Part shown: piece by piece, positions 9,208-21,536 of the stretch | Layout of the letters: each line of letters begins with the position of its first letter | How positions within the stretch are numbered: the stretch's first letter is position 1 | NCBI RefSeq assembly: GCF_900092025.1 | Contig: NZ_FLTX01000034.1 | Coordinates: forward strand, 1 to 35,086 | Source: Xanthomonas bromi | GTDB taxonomy: Bacteria > Pseudomonadota > Gammaproteobacteria > Xanthomonadales > Xanthomonadaceae | Direction of reading: 5' to 3' | DNA: 35,086 bases | Notes under the pieces: model-generated | Databases searched by the model: none | The model's input: the letters and a program-made list of their open reading frames with translations, nothing else | What the model was told of the DNA's origin: nothing | Translations under genes and position numbers: made by a program

Positions 9208-10572
9208 CTACTTCTTGGTCGGCCGCTCCCAGCCTTCGATCACGGTCTGCCGCGCACGCGTCACGCTGAGCTGGCCAGCCGGCGCATCGCGCGTGATCAC
9301 CGACCCGGCACCGATAGTGGCGTGGGCGCCAATCTCGATCGGCGCCACCAGCGCACTGTTGGAGCCGACAAACGCGCCATCGCCGATGGTCGTCTGCGAC
9401 TTGTTCACCCCGTCGTAGTTGCAGGTGATCGTGCCGGCACCGATATTGACCTTGCTGCCGATCACCGCATCGCCCAGGTAGGTCAGATGATTGGCCTTGC
9501 TGCCGACGCCCATGGTGACCTTTTTGGTTTCCACGAAATTGCCGATATGCACGCCATCGGCCAACACGGTGCCGGGGCGCAAGCGTGCGAACGGGCCGAT
9601 CTGCACCGCGCCTTCGGTGACCACGCCTTCCAGGTCGCAGTGCGCGCGCACCTGGGTGCCAGCGCCCAGCGTCACATCGCGCAAGCGCACGAATGGACCG
9701 ATCACCACACCATCGCCCAGCGTGACATCGCCCTCCAGAATCACATCGATATCCAACTGCACATCGCAGCCCACCTGCACGCTGCCGCGCTGCTCCACCC
9801 GCGCCGGGTCGGCCATGCGCACGCCCTGCAGGCAGAGCGCACGTGCAGCGCGCAGCTGCCATGAACGTTCGAGCTGAGCCAGCTGCCATGGGTCGTTGGC
9901 CCCCTCCACATCCTGCGGGTCGGCGACATGCACCATGTCGGCCGGGGTGAAATCGGCAGCGGCGCTGGCGAACACGTCGGTGAGATAAAACTCGCCCTGC
10001 GCATTGTCGTTGGACAAACCAGCCAACCAGCGCCGCAATGCGGTGGATTCGGCGGTGAGGATGCCGGTATTGATCGTGCGGATGCGGCGCTGCTCGTCGT
10101 TGGCATCCTTCTGTTCGACGATGGCGGCCACTTTGCCCCCCGCATCGCGCAGGATGCGTCCATAGCCAGTGGGATTGGCCAGTTCGGCCACCAGCACCGC
10201 CATCCGGCCCGGTGCATGCAGCAACTGCAGCAGGCTCTCGCTGCGGATCAGCGGCACATCGCCATACAACACCAGCACCGTCGCCGCGTCGGGAATCGCA
10301 GGCATCGCCTGCAGCACGGCATGTCCGGTGCCCAGCTGCTCGCGCTGCTCGGCCCACCGCAGATCGCTTTGATCGGCGAAGGCGCCCTGTACCTGCTCGC
10401 CACCGTGCCCGTACACGATATGGATCGCCGCCGGCTGCAGCTGCCGCGCCGTGGCGATCACGTGGGCCAGCATCGGCTGGCCGGCCAGTGGCTGCAGCAC
10501 TTTGGGCAGGGACGAGCGCATGCGCTTGCCCTCGCCCGCGGCCAGGATCACAACGTGCAGGGGCAGAGTCAT
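9208..10572 (-). CDS. glmU: Bifunctional UDP-N-acetylglucosamine pyrophosphorylase / glucosamine-1-phosphate N-acetyltransferase
   Basis: GlmU acetylates glucosamine-1-phosphate and couples it to UTP to give UDP-GlcNAc, in the cytoplasm. It has 454 residues (E. coli 456). The N-terminal Rossmann-like domain opens with [20 protein letters not shown], the nucleotidyltransferase signature with the catalytic Arg and Lys. The C-terminal half is a left-handed beta-helix of hexapeptide repeats ([32 protein letters not shown]) ending in a basic tail (ERPTKK). The frame is open far upstream, but [15 protein letters not shown] fixes the start at 10572. Product flow links it to glmS. In many gammaproteobacteria glmU follows atpC directly; here two genes on opposite strands lie between them. 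Confidence 0.97.
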   Translation of the reverse strand: MTLPLHVVILAAGEGKRMRSSLPKVLQPLAGQPMLAHVIATARQLQPAAIHIVYGHGGEQVQGAFADQSDLRWAEQREQLGTGHAVLQAMPAIPDAATVLVLYGDVPLIRSESLLQLLHAPGRMAVLVAELANPTGYGRILRDAGGKVAAIVEQKDANDEQRRIRTINTGILTAESTALRRWLAGLSNDNAQGEFYLTDVFASAAADFTPADMVHVADPQDVEGANDPWQLAQLERSWQLRAARALCLQGVRMADPARVEQRGSVQVGCDVQLDIDVILEGDVTLGDGVVIGPFVRLRDVTLGAGTQVRAHCDLEGVVTEGAVQIGPFARLRPGTVLADGVHIGNFVETKKVTMGVGSKANHLTYLGDAVIGSKVNIGAGTITCNYDGVNKSQTTIGDGAFVGSNSALVAPIEIGAHATIGAGSVITRDAPAGQLSVTRARQTVIEGWERPTKK

Positions 10573-10716
10573 GAAGACACTCCAGACATAAAGATGGCTA
10601 AATTCTAGTCGCTGCGCCCCGCCGCGTCGTTGCCCGGATGCAGCGTTCGTCGGCGATAGCAGCGTTTGAGCTTCACTGCCGCTAGGATGGGCGCCCCTTT
10701 GCTTCATCCTGCACGC

Positions 10717-11100
10717 ATGAGTCTGTTCCGCCAAGGCAGCCAGTTCACGATGATTGGGGTCCTGCAGCTGGCCGTGGATTGCGGCCTCTTCATTGCTGCC
10801 ACCGCCGCAGGCATGCCTGCGGTGCCGGCCAATCTGCTTGGACGCCTCGGTGGCGCCATGCTCGGCTTCTGGCTCAATGGCCGCTACACCTTCGCCCAGC
10901 AGGGCGATGCGCGGCTGGGCTGGCAACGCTTCCGCCGCTTCGCGCTGATGTGGCTGGCGCTCACACTGATCAGCACCTGGCTGCTCTCGACGACGGTGGA
11001 CCTACTCGGCTTGCGTCAGGCCTGGTTAGCGAAACCGCTGGTCGAAGGCGGCCTGGCAATCGTGTCGTTCTTCCTGGGCCGGCATGTGGTGTATCGCTAA
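10717..11100 (+). CDS. GtrA-like small membrane protein
   Basis: A 127-residue integral membrane protein with four predicted helices and the GtrA-family pattern: an N-terminal [20 protein letters not shown], a central [12 protein letters not shown] and a C-terminal [11 protein letters not shown]. Family members are thought to move or flip lipid-linked sugars across the inner membrane for O-antigen or wall glycosylation. No glycosyltransferase partner is adjacent, so the substrate is unknown. ATG 10717 was chosen because the upstream 17 codons add nothing family-like. It is transcribed divergently from glmU with 144 nt between the two starts. Confidence 0.8.
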   Translation: MSLFRQGSQFTMIGVLQLAVDCGLFIAATAAGMPAVPANLLGRLGGAMLGFWLNGRYTFAQQGDARLGWQRFRRFALMWLALTLISTWLLSTTVDLLGLRQAWLAKPLVEGGLAIVSFFLGRHVVYR

Positions 11101-11499
11101 TCGAAGCATGCGCAGGCCCGCGATCATTCGGCTAGCTAGCGCAGCACGCAGATAGACAGGCGTCGCCTGCGCACAGACCTGCTGTTGCGAAGCGGCTGCA
11201 TTCCTCAAGTGGCGATCAATGGAGCGTCGCCCTGCTAAGGAGACGGATGCCACTGGCGTCCTCGCGCGCGCCTCGATTCTGCATTCTGCGATGCAACCAA
11301 GCGGTGCTTGCCAAGCGGCAAGCAAACGCTGTTGTCCTGCAGCAGCCAGGCTTTTACTGGCAGCGACCCCATTCTCATATGTTTGGCGATCTAAGCATCC
11401 CAGCGTGTGTCGCTGTTTCAAGCAGACATACCCGGTCGGCACCCTGCAGCAGACAGCACGACCGAGGACGCGTCATCGCAGACACCTCACCGCTACGGG
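11101..11499. other. Gap of about 400 nt with no recognised gene
   Basis: This lies between the stop of the GtrA-like gene and the stop of the chorismate mutase gene (convergent). The open frames here have shadow-like composition and no recognisable motif. No convincing terminator, tRNA or repeat was seen. Confidence 0.5.
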
Positions 11500-12069
11500 T
11501 CAGTGGCAAAAATCGCCCAGGCCGCGTACCAGTGCCGCGCGATGCAACGCATCCAGCTGCCATTGCTCCGCGTAATGCGCCGCTGCACGCGCGGTGGTGG
11601 CCGGGCAGTCGGGTGCGCTGCGCGCTGGCGCGACATCGGCCAGCGCATCGAGCAGTTCGCCCTGCAGTTGATCCAGGCGTGCGCGCAGCGCGGTGAGATC
11701 CGGACGCGCGGTAGTTGGTGCGCGTCCGCGCTCATGCCAGTGGTGCAACAGCGCGTACTGCACCGACTTGTTGGCTTCGATCTGCGCCCCGAAGAAACGC
11801 GCCGCATCGTCGGCATCCAACCCATGCGCCGGCGCCTGATCGCGGACGCTTTGCAACACTGCCGCCTCGCGCGCCTGATCCAGCACTGGCTTGCCGCTGT
11901 CCCACTTGCTCAGCGCTACCGCGTCGCCAATGGCGTTGCGCTGCACGATGCGGTCCATCAACAGATCCAACGGCGGCTGGCTGCGTGCAGGCAACGCGCA
12001 CCCCAGCAATCCGGCGGCCAACAGGCCGGTCACTACGTACGCGCGAATGCCATCGATCAAGCGAGTCAT
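11500..12069 (-). CDS. Exported monofunctional chorismate mutase (AroQ gamma type)
   Basis: This 189-residue protein has an N-terminal signal sequence (about 1-30) and an all-helical chorismate mutase domain. Residues matching the secreted AroQ-gamma active site keep the family spacing: Arg44 (RIVQRN), Lys55 (VALSKW), Asp64 and Arg67 (VLDQAR), and the QIEANK segment (96-101). The enzyme converts chorismate to prephenate. Being exported, it acts in the periplasm or outside the cell, away from the cytoplasmic aromatic pathway. Secreted chorismate mutases of plant pathogens, including Xanthomonas oryzae, have been linked to host interaction (published family knowledge). A second Cys near the C-terminus (GDFCH) may form a disulfide. 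It lies downstream of the atp operon terminator and is probably a separate unit. Confidence 0.88.
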   Translation of the reverse strand: MTRLIDGIRAYVVTGLLAAGLLGCALPARSQPPLDLLMDRIVQRNAIGDAVALSKWDSGKPVLDQAREAAVLQSVRDQAPAHGLDADDAARFFGAQIEANKSVQYALLHHWHERGRAPTTARPDLTALRARLDQLQGELLDALADVAPARSAPDCPATTARAAAHYAEQWQLDALHRAALVRGLGDFCH

Positions 12070-12194
12070 GCCATTTCCTCAACGTGCCTGGAGAAGGGTG
12101 CCATGCACCGCTGCCGGACAGGGTGCGCCAAGACAGTGTGCCTGCCGCGGGCCACGGCAGATTCGCGGACCCGCATGCGAAGCTCCAAAAACGA

Positions 12195-12220
12195 AAACGC
12201 CGACACAAGTGTCGGCGTTT
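12195..12220 (-). terminator. Intrinsic terminator of the atp operon
   Basis: AAACGCCGACAC pairs perfectly with GTGTCGGCGTTT across a 2-nt AA centre. In the minus direction the stem runs into TTTTCGTTTTT. It lies 70 nt past the atpC stop. Confidence 0.8.
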
Positions 12221-12290
12221 CGAATTCCATCTGCAGATGACTTGCAGCTGCTTGCGGTGCATGCACACCCATCGGGTGGCAGGCACGCGC

Positions 12291-12713
12291 CTAGTGCTTG
12301 AGGTTGCGACGCAAGCGCTCCAGCGCCTGCAATTGCACCGTTGCTTCCGCCAGCTGACGCTGTGCTTCGGCCACGTCGACCGTGCTACCACGGTTGGCCA
12401 ACAGTCGCTCGGCCTCTTCCTTGACCTTGCGCACGGCCGCTTCATCGATGTCCTGCGCACGCACTGCGGTGTCGACCAGGATGGTCACCACCTGCGGCTG
12501 CACTTCCAGGATGCCGCCGGAAATAGCGAAATCCAGATGTTCGCCATTGGCGGTGGTCACCACCACCTTGCCCGGCTTCAGACGCGTGATCAACGGCGCA
12601 TGCTTGGGCGCGATGCCCAGCTCGCCTAACTCGCCGGTGGCCACGACCAGCGTCGCCTCACCGTGGAAGATTTCCTTCTCGGCGCTGACGATGTCGCAAC
12701 GGATAGTGCTCAT
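12291..12713 (-). CDS. atpC: F1Fo ATP synthase subunit epsilon
   Basis: The epsilon subunit sits on the central stalk and inhibits reverse ATP hydrolysis. It has 140 residues: an N-terminal beta-sandwich ([38 protein letters not shown]) and a C-terminal two-helix domain ([20 protein letters not shown]). It is the last gene of the operon, 169 nt after atpD, with a repeat element in the spacer and the terminator behind it. Confidence 0.96.
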   Translation of the reverse strand: MSTIRCDIVSAEKEIFHGEATLVVATGELGELGIAPKHAPLITRLKPGKVVVTTANGEHLDFAISGGILEVQPQVVTILVDTAVRAQDIDEAAVRKVKEEAERLLANRGSTVDVAEAQRQLAEATVQLQALERLRRNLKH

Positions 12714-12733
12714 GGTGCCTCACTGTAGTGAGG

Positions 12734-12858
12734 CGGGGAATCGGCAGTCGGGAATCGGGAATGGGAAGAGCGGCTGGCTGCGCGCTTTTCCGATTCCGTT
12801 CAATTCCAATCCACCGATGACCCGCCTTTACGATTCCCGATTCCCGATTCACGATTCC
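12734..12858. repeat. Inverted GGGAATC-type repeat between atpD and atpC
   Basis: A G-rich arm of imperfect GGGAATCG units (12734-12766) faces a C-rich arm of CGATTCCC units (12831-12858), so the spacer can fold into a long hairpin in the atp transcript. The G-rich arm has G runs at 12734, 12750, 12757 and 12763. The same unit recurs at 14327, 15303 and 32585. Confidence 0.8.
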
Positions 12859-12882
12859 AGCCGTGTAACGGCTGGGATCGCA

Positions 12883-14413
<1,531 letters not shown>

Positions 14414-14414
14414 G

Positions 14415-15278
14415 CTACACAGCGGCCGCGCCGCTGACGATTTCCGAAATTTCTTGGGTGATCGCCGCCTGGCGCGCCTTGTTGTAGACCAGTTGCAAGG
14501 TGCCGATCATCTTGTTGGCATTGTCGCTGGCGGCCTTCATCGCCACCATGCGCGCGGCATGTTCGGAGGCCACGTTTTCCAGCACGGCCTGATACACCAG
14601 CGACTCGATGTAACGCGTCATCACGTGCTCCAGCACGGTCGCGGCATCGGGTTCGTACAGGTAATCCCAATCGTGGTGGGCCACCTTATGCTCGGCGGCC
14701 GGCAGCGGCAGCAGCTGATCGAAGCTGGCCTTCTGGGTCATGGTGTTCACGAAGCGGTTGTAGACCAGATACACACGGTCCACCTTGCCCTCGATGAAGG
14801 CATCGATCATCACCTTGATCACGCCGATCAACTGCTCCACCTGCGGGCTGTCGCCCAGGTGAGTCACGCTGCCGACCATGTTGACCTTGACGCGACGGAA
14901 GAAGGCCGAGGCCTTCTGACCGATGGTCACCACGTCGATCTCGGCGCCTTTGTCCTGCCACGGGCGCACTTCGCCCAGCATCTTGCGAAACAGGTTGTTG
15001 TTCAGACCGCCAGCCAGGCCGCGGTCGGACGAGATCACGATGTAACCGACCCGCTTGACCTGCTCGCGCTCGACCAGGAACGGATGCTGGAAATCGGTGC
15101 TGGCCTGTGCCAGATGCCCGATCACCTGCTTCATCGCCTGCGCATACGGACGCGAGGTCTTCATGCGCTCCTGCGCCTTGCGGATCTTGGAGGCCGAGAC
15201 CATTTCGAGCGCGCGCGTCACCTTGCGGGTGTTCTGCACGCTCTTGATCTTGGTTTTGATTTCGCGTCCGCCTGCCAT
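14415..15278 (-). CDS. atpG: F1Fo ATP synthase subunit gamma
   Basis: The rotating central shaft of F1. It has 287 residues. The N-terminal helix [31 protein letters not shown] and the C-terminal helix ([20 protein letters not shown] through [15 protein letters not shown]) form the coiled coil; the central domain carries [16 protein letters not shown]. The length matches the family. Repeat elements lie in both flanking spacers. Confidence 0.96.
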   Translation of the reverse strand: MAGGREIKTKIKSVQNTRKVTRALEMVSASKIRKAQERMKTSRPYAQAMKQVIGHLAQASTDFQHPFLVEREQVKRVGYIVISSDRGLAGGLNNNLFRKMLGEVRPWQDKGAEIDVVTIGQKASAFFRRVKVNMVGSVTHLGDSPQVEQLIGVIKVMIDAFIEGKVDRVYLVYNRFVNTMTQKASFDQLLPLPAAEHKVAHHDWDYLYEPDAATVLEHVMTRYIESLVYQAVLENVASEHAARMVAMKAASDNANKMIGTLQLVYNKARQAAITQEISEIVSGAAAV

Positions 15279-15302
15279 ACTCGCTCGCTTCGCTCGCTTA
15301 GT

Positions 15303-15452
15303 GGGATTCGGGAATCGGGATTCGGGATTGGCTAGAGCCTCCCTACCTCACCGCTTCCGAGAACCCCGGATACCTAACGTCTGGGAATCAGAAGCGGGGG
15401 CTGGGCATCAGCCAACGCCCTGAACCACCGCTTCTGCAAATCCCGAATCCCG
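15303..15452. repeat. GGGATTC-type repeat between atpA and atpG
   Basis: The left arm has four GGG runs (15303, 15310, 15317, 15324) separated by exactly four bases (ATTC or AATC), a regular 7-nt period. The short right arm (AAATCCCGAATCCCGG, about 15438-15452) is complementary. The 180-nt spacer is otherwise non-coding. Confidence 0.75.
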
Positions 15453-15458
15453 GCGCCC

Positions 15459-17006
15459 TTACCAGGTGCCGGTGGTCTTGAACTCTGCGATGCCCTTCTT
15501 GAAGGCGGCTTCGATATCGTTGTCCCAACCGCCGGTGCTGTTGATCTTGGAGACCAGCTCGCCCTGGGTGTTGGCGAAGTGCGCGTGCAGGCCTTCCTCG
15601 AACGCCAGCAGCTTGTTGACCGGCACGTCATCGAGGTAGCCCTCGTTGACGGCGTAGATCGACAGCGCCTGGTTGGCGATGGACATCGGCGCGTACTGCT
15701 TCTGCTTCATCAGCTCGGTCACGCGCTGACCGCGCTCGAGCTGCTTGCGGGTGGCTTCGTCCAGGTCCGAGGCGAACTGTGCGAACGCCGCCAGCTCGCG
15801 GTACTGCGCCAGCGAGATACGGATGCCGCCGGACAGCTTCTTGATGATCTTGGTCTGGGCCGCACCACCGACGCGCGACACCGAGATACCGGCGTTCACG
15901 GCCGGGCGGATGCCGGCGTTGAACAGGTCGGTTTCCAGGAAGATCTGGCCGTCGGTGATCGAGATCACGTTGGTCGGCACGAACGCGGACACGTCGCCGG
16001 CCTGCGTTTCGATGATCGGCAGCGCGGTCAGCGAACCGGTCTTGCCGGTCACCGCACCGTTGGTGAACTTCTCCACGTAGTCTTCGGACACGCGCGCGGC
16101 GCGCTCCAGCAGGCGGCTATGCAGATAGAACACGTCGCCCGGATAGGCTTCGCGACCCGGCGGACGCTTCAGCAGCAGCGAGATCTGGCGGTAGGCCACG
16201 GCCTGCTTGGACAGATCGTCGTACACGATCAGCGCGTCTTCGCCGCGGTCCATGAAGTATTCGCCCATGGTGCAGCCGGCGTAGGGGCTGATGTACTGCA
16301 TCGCGGCCGATTCGGATGCGGTCGCCGCCACCACCACGGTGTGCGCCAGCGCGCCGTTTTCTTCGAGCTTGCGCACGATGTTGGCAACGGTCGAGGCCTT
16401 CTGGCCGATCGCCACGTACACGCACTTGATGCCGGTGCCCTTCTGGTTGATCACCGCATCGATCGCCAGCGCGGTCTTGCCGGTCTGACGGTCGCCGATG
16501 ACCAGCTCGCGCTGGCCGCGGCCGATCGGGATCATCGCATCGACCGACTTGTAACCGGTCTGCACCGGTTGGTCGACCGACTTGCGCCAGATCACGCCGG
16601 GCGCCACGCGCTCGACCGGTGCGGTCTGGGTGGCACCCAGCGGGCCCTTGCCGTCGATCGGCTCGCCCAGTGCGTTGACCACGCGACCGAGCAGTTCCGG
16701 GCCGACCGGCACTTCCAGGATGCGGCCGGTGGTCTTGGCCACGTCGCCTTCGCGCAGGTTCTCGTAGTCGCCCAGCACCACGGCGCCGACCGAATCGCGC
16801 TCCAGATTCAGTGCGAGTGCGAACGTGTTGTTCGGCAGTTCGATCATTTCGCCCTGCATCACGTCGGCCAGGCCGAAGATGCGCACGATGCCGTCGGACA
16901 CGCTGGTCACGGAGCCTTCGTTGCGCGACTCTGCGGACAGCTTGACCGCATCGATGCGGGTCTTGATCAGGTCGCTGATTTCGGAGGGGTTGAGCGTGGT
17001 TGCCAT
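15459..17006 (-). CDS. atpA: F1Fo ATP synthase subunit alpha
   Basis: The non-catalytic nucleotide-binding subunit of F1. It has 515 residues with P-loop GDRQTGKT (171-178), the signature region [17 protein letters not shown] and the start [18 protein letters not shown]. Together with beta it forms the alpha3beta3 ring. It begins 47 nt after atpH and is intact. Confidence 0.97.
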   Translation of the reverse strand: MATTLNPSEISDLIKTRIDAVKLSAESRNEGSVTSVSDGIVRIFGLADVMQGEMIELPNNTFALALNLERDSVGAVVLGDYENLREGDVAKTTGRILEVPVGPELLGRVVNALGEPIDGKGPLGATQTAPVERVAPGVIWRKSVDQPVQTGYKSVDAMIPIGRGQRELVIGDRQTGKTALAIDAVINQKGTGIKCVYVAIGQKASTVANIVRKLEENGALAHTVVVAATASESAAMQYISPYAGCTMGEYFMDRGEDALIVYDDLSKQAVAYRQISLLLKRPPGREAYPGDVFYLHSRLLERAARVSEDYVEKFTNGAVTGKTGSLTALPIIETQAGDVSAFVPTNVISITDGQIFLETDLFNAGIRPAVNAGISVSRVGGAAQTKIIKKLSGGIRISLAQYRELAAFAQFASDLDEATRKQLERGQRVTELMKQKQYAPMSIANQALSIYAVNEGYLDDVPVNKLLAFEEGLHAHFANTQGELVSKINSTGGWDNDIEAAFKKGIAEFKTTGTW

Positions 17007-17053
17007 CGTTCAGTCCTAGGTGCCGGCCGCGAGGGCCATGCGTTTATGTGAAT

Positions 17054-17581
17054 TCAGTGGGCGAGCGAGCTTTGCAGACGCGCAAGCTTGCCCTTCAGCG
17101 AGCCGTCGATGACCACGTCGCCGGTGTCGATCACCGCGCCGCCGATCAACGAAGCATCCACCGCGGTGGTGATGTCCACCTCGCGGCCGAAACGCTTCTT
17201 CAGCGCAGCAGCGATCGTGTCCAGTTCCGCCGGGCTCATTGCAGCCGCCGAGGTCACCGTCGCCTTGACGACGTGTTCGGCCTCGGCCCGCAATTGTTCG
17301 TACAGTCCTGCCACTTCCGGCAGCAGCGACAGCCGCTGCGCGTCGGCCAGCACGCCGAGGAAACGCAGATAGTCCTCGCCCGCCTGCGGCGGCGCCAGCA
17401 AGGTCACTGCCTGATCCTGGCCCAGGGCCGGGTTGAGCAGTAATGCAGCCACGCGCGGGTCGCCGGCCACCTGCGCCGAAAACGCCAGCGCATCGGACCA
17501 GGGCGCGAAGTTGCCGCCCTCACGCGCGATCGCAAACGCGGCGCGGCCGTACGGACGGGCAAGGGTGAGGGCCTGACTCAT
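17054..17581 (-). CDS. atpH: F1Fo ATP synthase subunit delta
   Basis: The delta subunit joins the peripheral stalk to the top of F1. It has 175 residues. The N-terminal helical domain starts [19 protein letters not shown], and the C-terminal domain carries the typical [19 protein letters not shown]. Its start lies 3 nt after the atpF stop, suggesting translational coupling. Confidence 0.95.
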   Translation of the reverse strand: MSQALTLARPYGRAAFAIAREGGNFAPWSDALAFSAQVAGDPRVAALLLNPALGQDQAVTLLAPPQAGEDYLRFLGVLADAQRLSLLPEVAGLYEQLRAEAEHVVKATVTSAAAMSPAELDTIAAALKKRFGREVDITTAVDASLIGGAVIDTGDVVIDGSLKGKLARLQSSLAH

Positions 17582-17584
17582 CGA

Positions 17585-18055
17585 TTAAATCTCCGCCGCC
17601 AGCTCGTCGAGCAGCGCCTTGTGGGCGTTGGCATCGATTTCGCGCTTGAGCAGCTTCTCGGCACCGCTGACCGCCAGCACCGAGACCTGCTTGCGCAGTT
17701 CTTCGCGGGCACGGGTGGCAGATGCGTCGATTTCGGTCTGTGCCAACTCCTTCTGACGGTTGGCTTCGGCAATCGCCTCATGCTTGGCCGCTTCGATGAT
17801 CTGGTTGGCGCGCGCATGGGCCTGATCGATGATCTCGTTGGCCTTGGTGCGTGCGTCCTTCAATGCTTCGTTGACCTTTTCCTGCGCCTGCGCCAGATCC
17901 TTCTGACTGCGATCGGCCGCGGCCAGACCTTCAGCGATCTTTTGCTGACGCTCTTCGATCGCCTGCAGCAGCGGCGGCCAGATCTTGGTCGCGACGATCC
18001 AGATCAGACCGGCGAAGGCCAGCGCCTGGGCAAAGATGGTAAGGGTGATATCCAT
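17585..18055 (-). CDS. atpF: F1Fo ATP synthase subunit b
   Basis: The peripheral-stalk subunit. It has 156 residues: one N-terminal membrane helix ([26 protein letters not shown]) and then a long charged helix rich in Ala, Glu, Lys and Gln that dimerises as a coiled coil. This is the single-b arrangement; no b' gene is present. It is coupled to atpH. Confidence 0.95.
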   Translation of the reverse strand: MDITLTIFAQALAFAGLIWIVATKIWPPLLQAIEERQQKIAEGLAAADRSQKDLAQAQEKVNEALKDARTKANEIIDQAHARANQIIEAAKHEAIAEANRQKELAQTEIDASATRAREELRKQVSVLAVSGAEKLLKREIDANAHKALLDELAAEI

Positions 18056-18168
18056 GGGTCGCTCAATCGCTGTTTAGGGGTGAAAGCGCCGCCGCAGTGG
18101 CGACGCTTTCCGACCTTCATCCGCGGACGCAGCCGCACTGGCTGCCTCCACATCCTGCTACCGCTGGA

Positions 18169-19345
<1,177 letters not shown>

Positions 19346-19370
19346 GTGTCTGGAGCCCTTTAAGTTCGAA

Positions 19371-19736
19371 TCAACGTCTGGCCAGAGCCAGAACCTGAAA
19401 AATCAACCCGATGGCAATACCCGCCAACAGAGCCAGAGGAGGCAGCCGCCACAGGGCAAAGCCCAGCGACAACGCCGCAAATACCAACACCCACTTCAGC
19501 ACCATCGCCAGCACCAACCGCACCATCGCGATGCCTGCTGCCTGGATGCCGCCACCGAGCGCGGTACGTGCCGCAACCCAACCGCCCAGTACCGTTGCAA
19601 ACCCGGTCAATGCCAGACCGGCAGAGTAACGGGGACCAACCAACAGCAACCCCAGACTGGTTATAGCTACGGCAGCAAGCGGATATACCGCAGCGCGCAG
19701 CATCAACCGCCGACCCGCGTCAACGGAGTTCAGCAC
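19371..19736 (-). CDS. atpI: ATP synthase subunit I (assembly factor)
   Basis: A 121-residue membrane protein with about four helices (YPLAAVAITSLGLLLVG, AGLALTGFATVLGGWV and so on) and the operon-first position typical of AtpI, which helps assemble the c-ring. The frame is open to 19805, but GTG 19736 (VLNSVDAGRR) has an AAGGTAA Shine-Dalgarno about 7 nt upstream and lies behind the mapped promoter, so it is preferred. Confidence 0.85.
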   Translation of the reverse strand: MLNSVDAGRRLMLRAAVYPLAAVAITSLGLLLVGPRYSAGLALTGFATVLGGWVAARTALGGGIQAAGIAMVRLVLAMVLKWVLVFAALSLGFALWRLPPLALLAGIAIGLIFQVLALARR

Positions 19737-19773
19737 TACGGTTACCTTACGTGTGAATGGGTGGGAAGCGCAG

Positions 19774-19803
19774 TTGCGCTTCGTCGAGCCGCGAAAGTAT
19801 AGC
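19774..19803 (+). promoter_or_regulatory. Candidate divergent promoter for the small RNA
   Basis: On plus, TTGCGC (19774-19779), an 18-nt spacer and TATAGC (19798-19803). The two -10 boxes overlap on AGTATAGC, so this and the atp promoter cannot both be occupied at once. Confidence 0.4.
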
Positions 19804-19825
19804 AATGGGACAAATTGCGAGACAA
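19796..19825 (-). promoter_or_regulatory. Candidate sigma-70 promoter of the atp operon
   Basis: On minus, TTGTCT (19825-19820), an 18-nt spacer and a strong TATACT (19801-19796). The predicted start near 19789 gives a leader of about 50 nt to atpI. Confidence 0.6.
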
Positions 19826-19992
19826 CCGGCAGAGGTCATCGCTTGCTGCAATGCACCACACGACGGCCGCCGCAGCGGGTGGGAACTTTGCCACAAAGCG
19901 GCGGTCAGAACCTGCGAGGCCTGCACATCCTCGTCGAAAGGTACCGCCGCAGGCCGCGTCTAGGAGCCCTGGGAGACCGGGGCTCCTGCTTT
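19810..19992 (+). ncRNA. Candidate structured small RNA
   Basis: About 180 nt run from a plausible plus-strand promoter to an intrinsic terminator, with no credible reading frame. Inside are two mutually exclusive stems: GCGGCGGT (19899-19906) with ACCGCCGC (19943-19950), and GGCCTGC (19918-19924) with GCAGGCC (19949-19955). It does not resemble the 6S RNA consensus that I know, nor tmRNA. Both ends are inferred. It could instead be the end of a leader or of an unrecognised transcript. Confidence 0.45.
19962..19992 (+). terminator. Intrinsic terminator without an upstream gene
   Basis: AGGAGCCC (19962-19969) pairs with GGGCTCCT (19980-19987), followed by GCTTTTTG. No plus-strand gene lies upstream, hence the small-RNA proposal. 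The 269 nt after it (to 20261) hold only an inverted repeat CGGAC..GTCCG (20126-20141). Confidence 0.75.
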
Positions 19993-20261
19993 TTGTACGC
20001 CTTTGCGGCACCCGTGACCTTCCCATCGGCGGTCCAATCGGTGCGCCGCATGCGTGGCTCCGCACGATTTCGGAGATCGCGCGACAGGTGCATGACTCGA
20101 CCAAAGGATTAGGGCGTCGATGAAGCGGACCGTTTTGTCCGATTGCTATGACCGCCTTCACAGTGATTAGACAGCTCCTTCACTTTTGAATGACGCCGCC
20201 TTATCGACTATGCGCGGCACAGGCCGAACTGCCTGACCATTCCAAGAATTCGGAGCTCCCC

Positions 20262-21074
20262 ATGAAACACCTCCTGGCACTGGCCATTCCGTGCGTTTTG
20301 GCTGCCGCGTATGCGACACCCGCACACGCCGAGGACACCGACGACCGCTTCCAGCTCCGTCTCGGCGCGATGAATGTCGACAACGACAACACCATCCGCG
20401 GCAACACCCTGCTGGCTGGCAACAACGTGTCGGTGAACGAAGATTTCAAGCTTGGCGGCAAGGAATGGGAGCCGCGCGTGGATGGCGTGTTCCGCATCAG
20501 CACCCGTCAGCGCCTGATCTTCGATTACTTCAAGTACGACAAGGATCGCCGCGAGACCCTGAGCCAGGATCTGAGCGCCGGTGGCGTAACCGTGCCGAGC
20601 GGCAGCTTCATCAAGGGTGAGCTGAAGTATCAGGTCGCGACCCTGGTGTACGACTATTCCGTGATCGACTCACCGCAATTCAGCCTGGGCCTGCAGATCG
20701 GTGCCGAATACGCCAAGGTCGAGGCCAATGCGTATGCCGACCTGGGTAGCGTGTTCACCGGCGATGTCGTGGACGAAAGCGAAGACGGCGCTGCGCCGGT
20801 CGTGGGCATCCGCTTCACCGCGCGTCCGAGCGAACACTGGCTGTTCAACGTGCAGGGCCAGTACCTCAACACCAGCTGGGGCGACTTCGGCGACTACGAA
20901 GGCGACCTGAGCCGCGCCAACGCGATTGCCGAATACCGCTTCACCAGGAACTTCGGCATCTTCGCCGGCTACGACTGGTTCAGGCTGGACGTGGACCGCG
21001 AGGGCAGCGACGGCCTGGTCGGCCTGAAGCAGGAGTTCAAGGGTCCGGTGGCAGGCGTGACGTTCGCGTTCTGA
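20262..21074 (+). CDS. Outer-membrane beta-barrel protein
   Basis: A 270-residue protein with signal peptide MKHLLALAIPCVLAAAYATPAHA and a mature part of alternating hydrophobic strands (FQLRLGAMNVD, YQVATLVYDYSVI, FGIFAGYDWFRLDV) ending in Phe (VTFAF), the usual recognition end for outer-membrane insertion. Acidic loops (VVDESEDGA) may bind cations. The exact family is not identified and no substrate can be proposed. ATG 20262 follows GGAG, and the upstream 24 codons are not signal-like. It is monocistronic, with a terminator 25 nt past the stop. Confidence 0.8.
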   Translation: MKHLLALAIPCVLAAAYATPAHAEDTDDRFQLRLGAMNVDNDNTIRGNTLLAGNNVSVNEDFKLGGKEWEPRVDGVFRISTRQRLIFDYFKYDKDRRETLSQDLSAGGVTVPSGSFIKGELKYQVATLVYDYSVIDSPQFSLGLQIGAEYAKVEANAYADLGSVFTGDVVDESEDGAAPVVGIRFTARPSEHWLFNVQGQYLNTSWGDFGDYEGDLSRANAIAEYRFTRNFGIFAGYDWFRLDVDREGSDGLVGLKQEFKGPVAGVTFAF

Positions 21075-21099
21075 GTTGCAGGGACCGGTTGAACCAACA

Positions 21100-21120
21100 G
21101 GCCCGCTTTTGCGGGCCTTT
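21100..21120 (+). terminator. Intrinsic terminator of the beta-barrel gene
   Basis: GGCCCGC, TTTT loop, GCGGGCC, then TTTTGCGTTTTT. Placed 25 nt after the stop codon. Confidence 0.85.
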
Positions 21121-21150
21121 TGCGTTTTTGGCAGTTGGTGTGCCGGCCCG

Positions 21151-21536
21151 TTACGGCGCAGGAAACAGCTGCGCGGCCACGCAGATGTAATCGGCCCGCG
21201 GCATTTCGCCCACCGCGGCACGCCTTTCATCGACGTGGTCCGGATCCTCGATGGGTTTGGGTACCCAGCGGCCCTGCTGCGCGACCAACTGCGTGCCATA
21301 GCGTTGCGGCTTGCCGTTGCCGACCAGCACGCGGTCTGTCAACAACACCAGGGAGCATGCGGGATTTCGCCGCGCGCAACGTGGGGTGCCAGCGTGCCCA
21401 ATACCTGTTCCTGGAATGCAGGATCGGCATCGGCATGCTGCACCAGCAGCCAGGCTGCGGCGGCACCGTCGCGCCCGACCTGGGCCGCGTTCGGCAGGCC
21501 ACCGTGCTCGGCCACGACGCGATGGATGTGCCGCAT
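21151..21536 (-). pseudogene. DUF6624-like protein, frameshifted remnant
   Basis: Two minus-strand frames together give recognisable family sequence. One reads VVAEHGGLPNAAQVGRDGAA and on to AWLLVQHADADPAFQ (21536-21339), ending in a stop after GEIP. The other picks up at the same place and continues LLTDRVLVGNGKPQRYGTQ, WVPKPIEDPDHVDERRAAVG and a stop at 21151. One indel near 21360 joins them. The N-terminal part upstream of 21536 is scattered over other frames. The family has no known function. The remnant points to genetic decay between the beta-barrel gene and lpdA. Confidence 0.65.

Noticed and set aside
19810..19992. 6S RNA
   Set aside because: Length is similar, but the expected closing stem with a central bubble is not evident, and the 3' end is an ordinary terminator.
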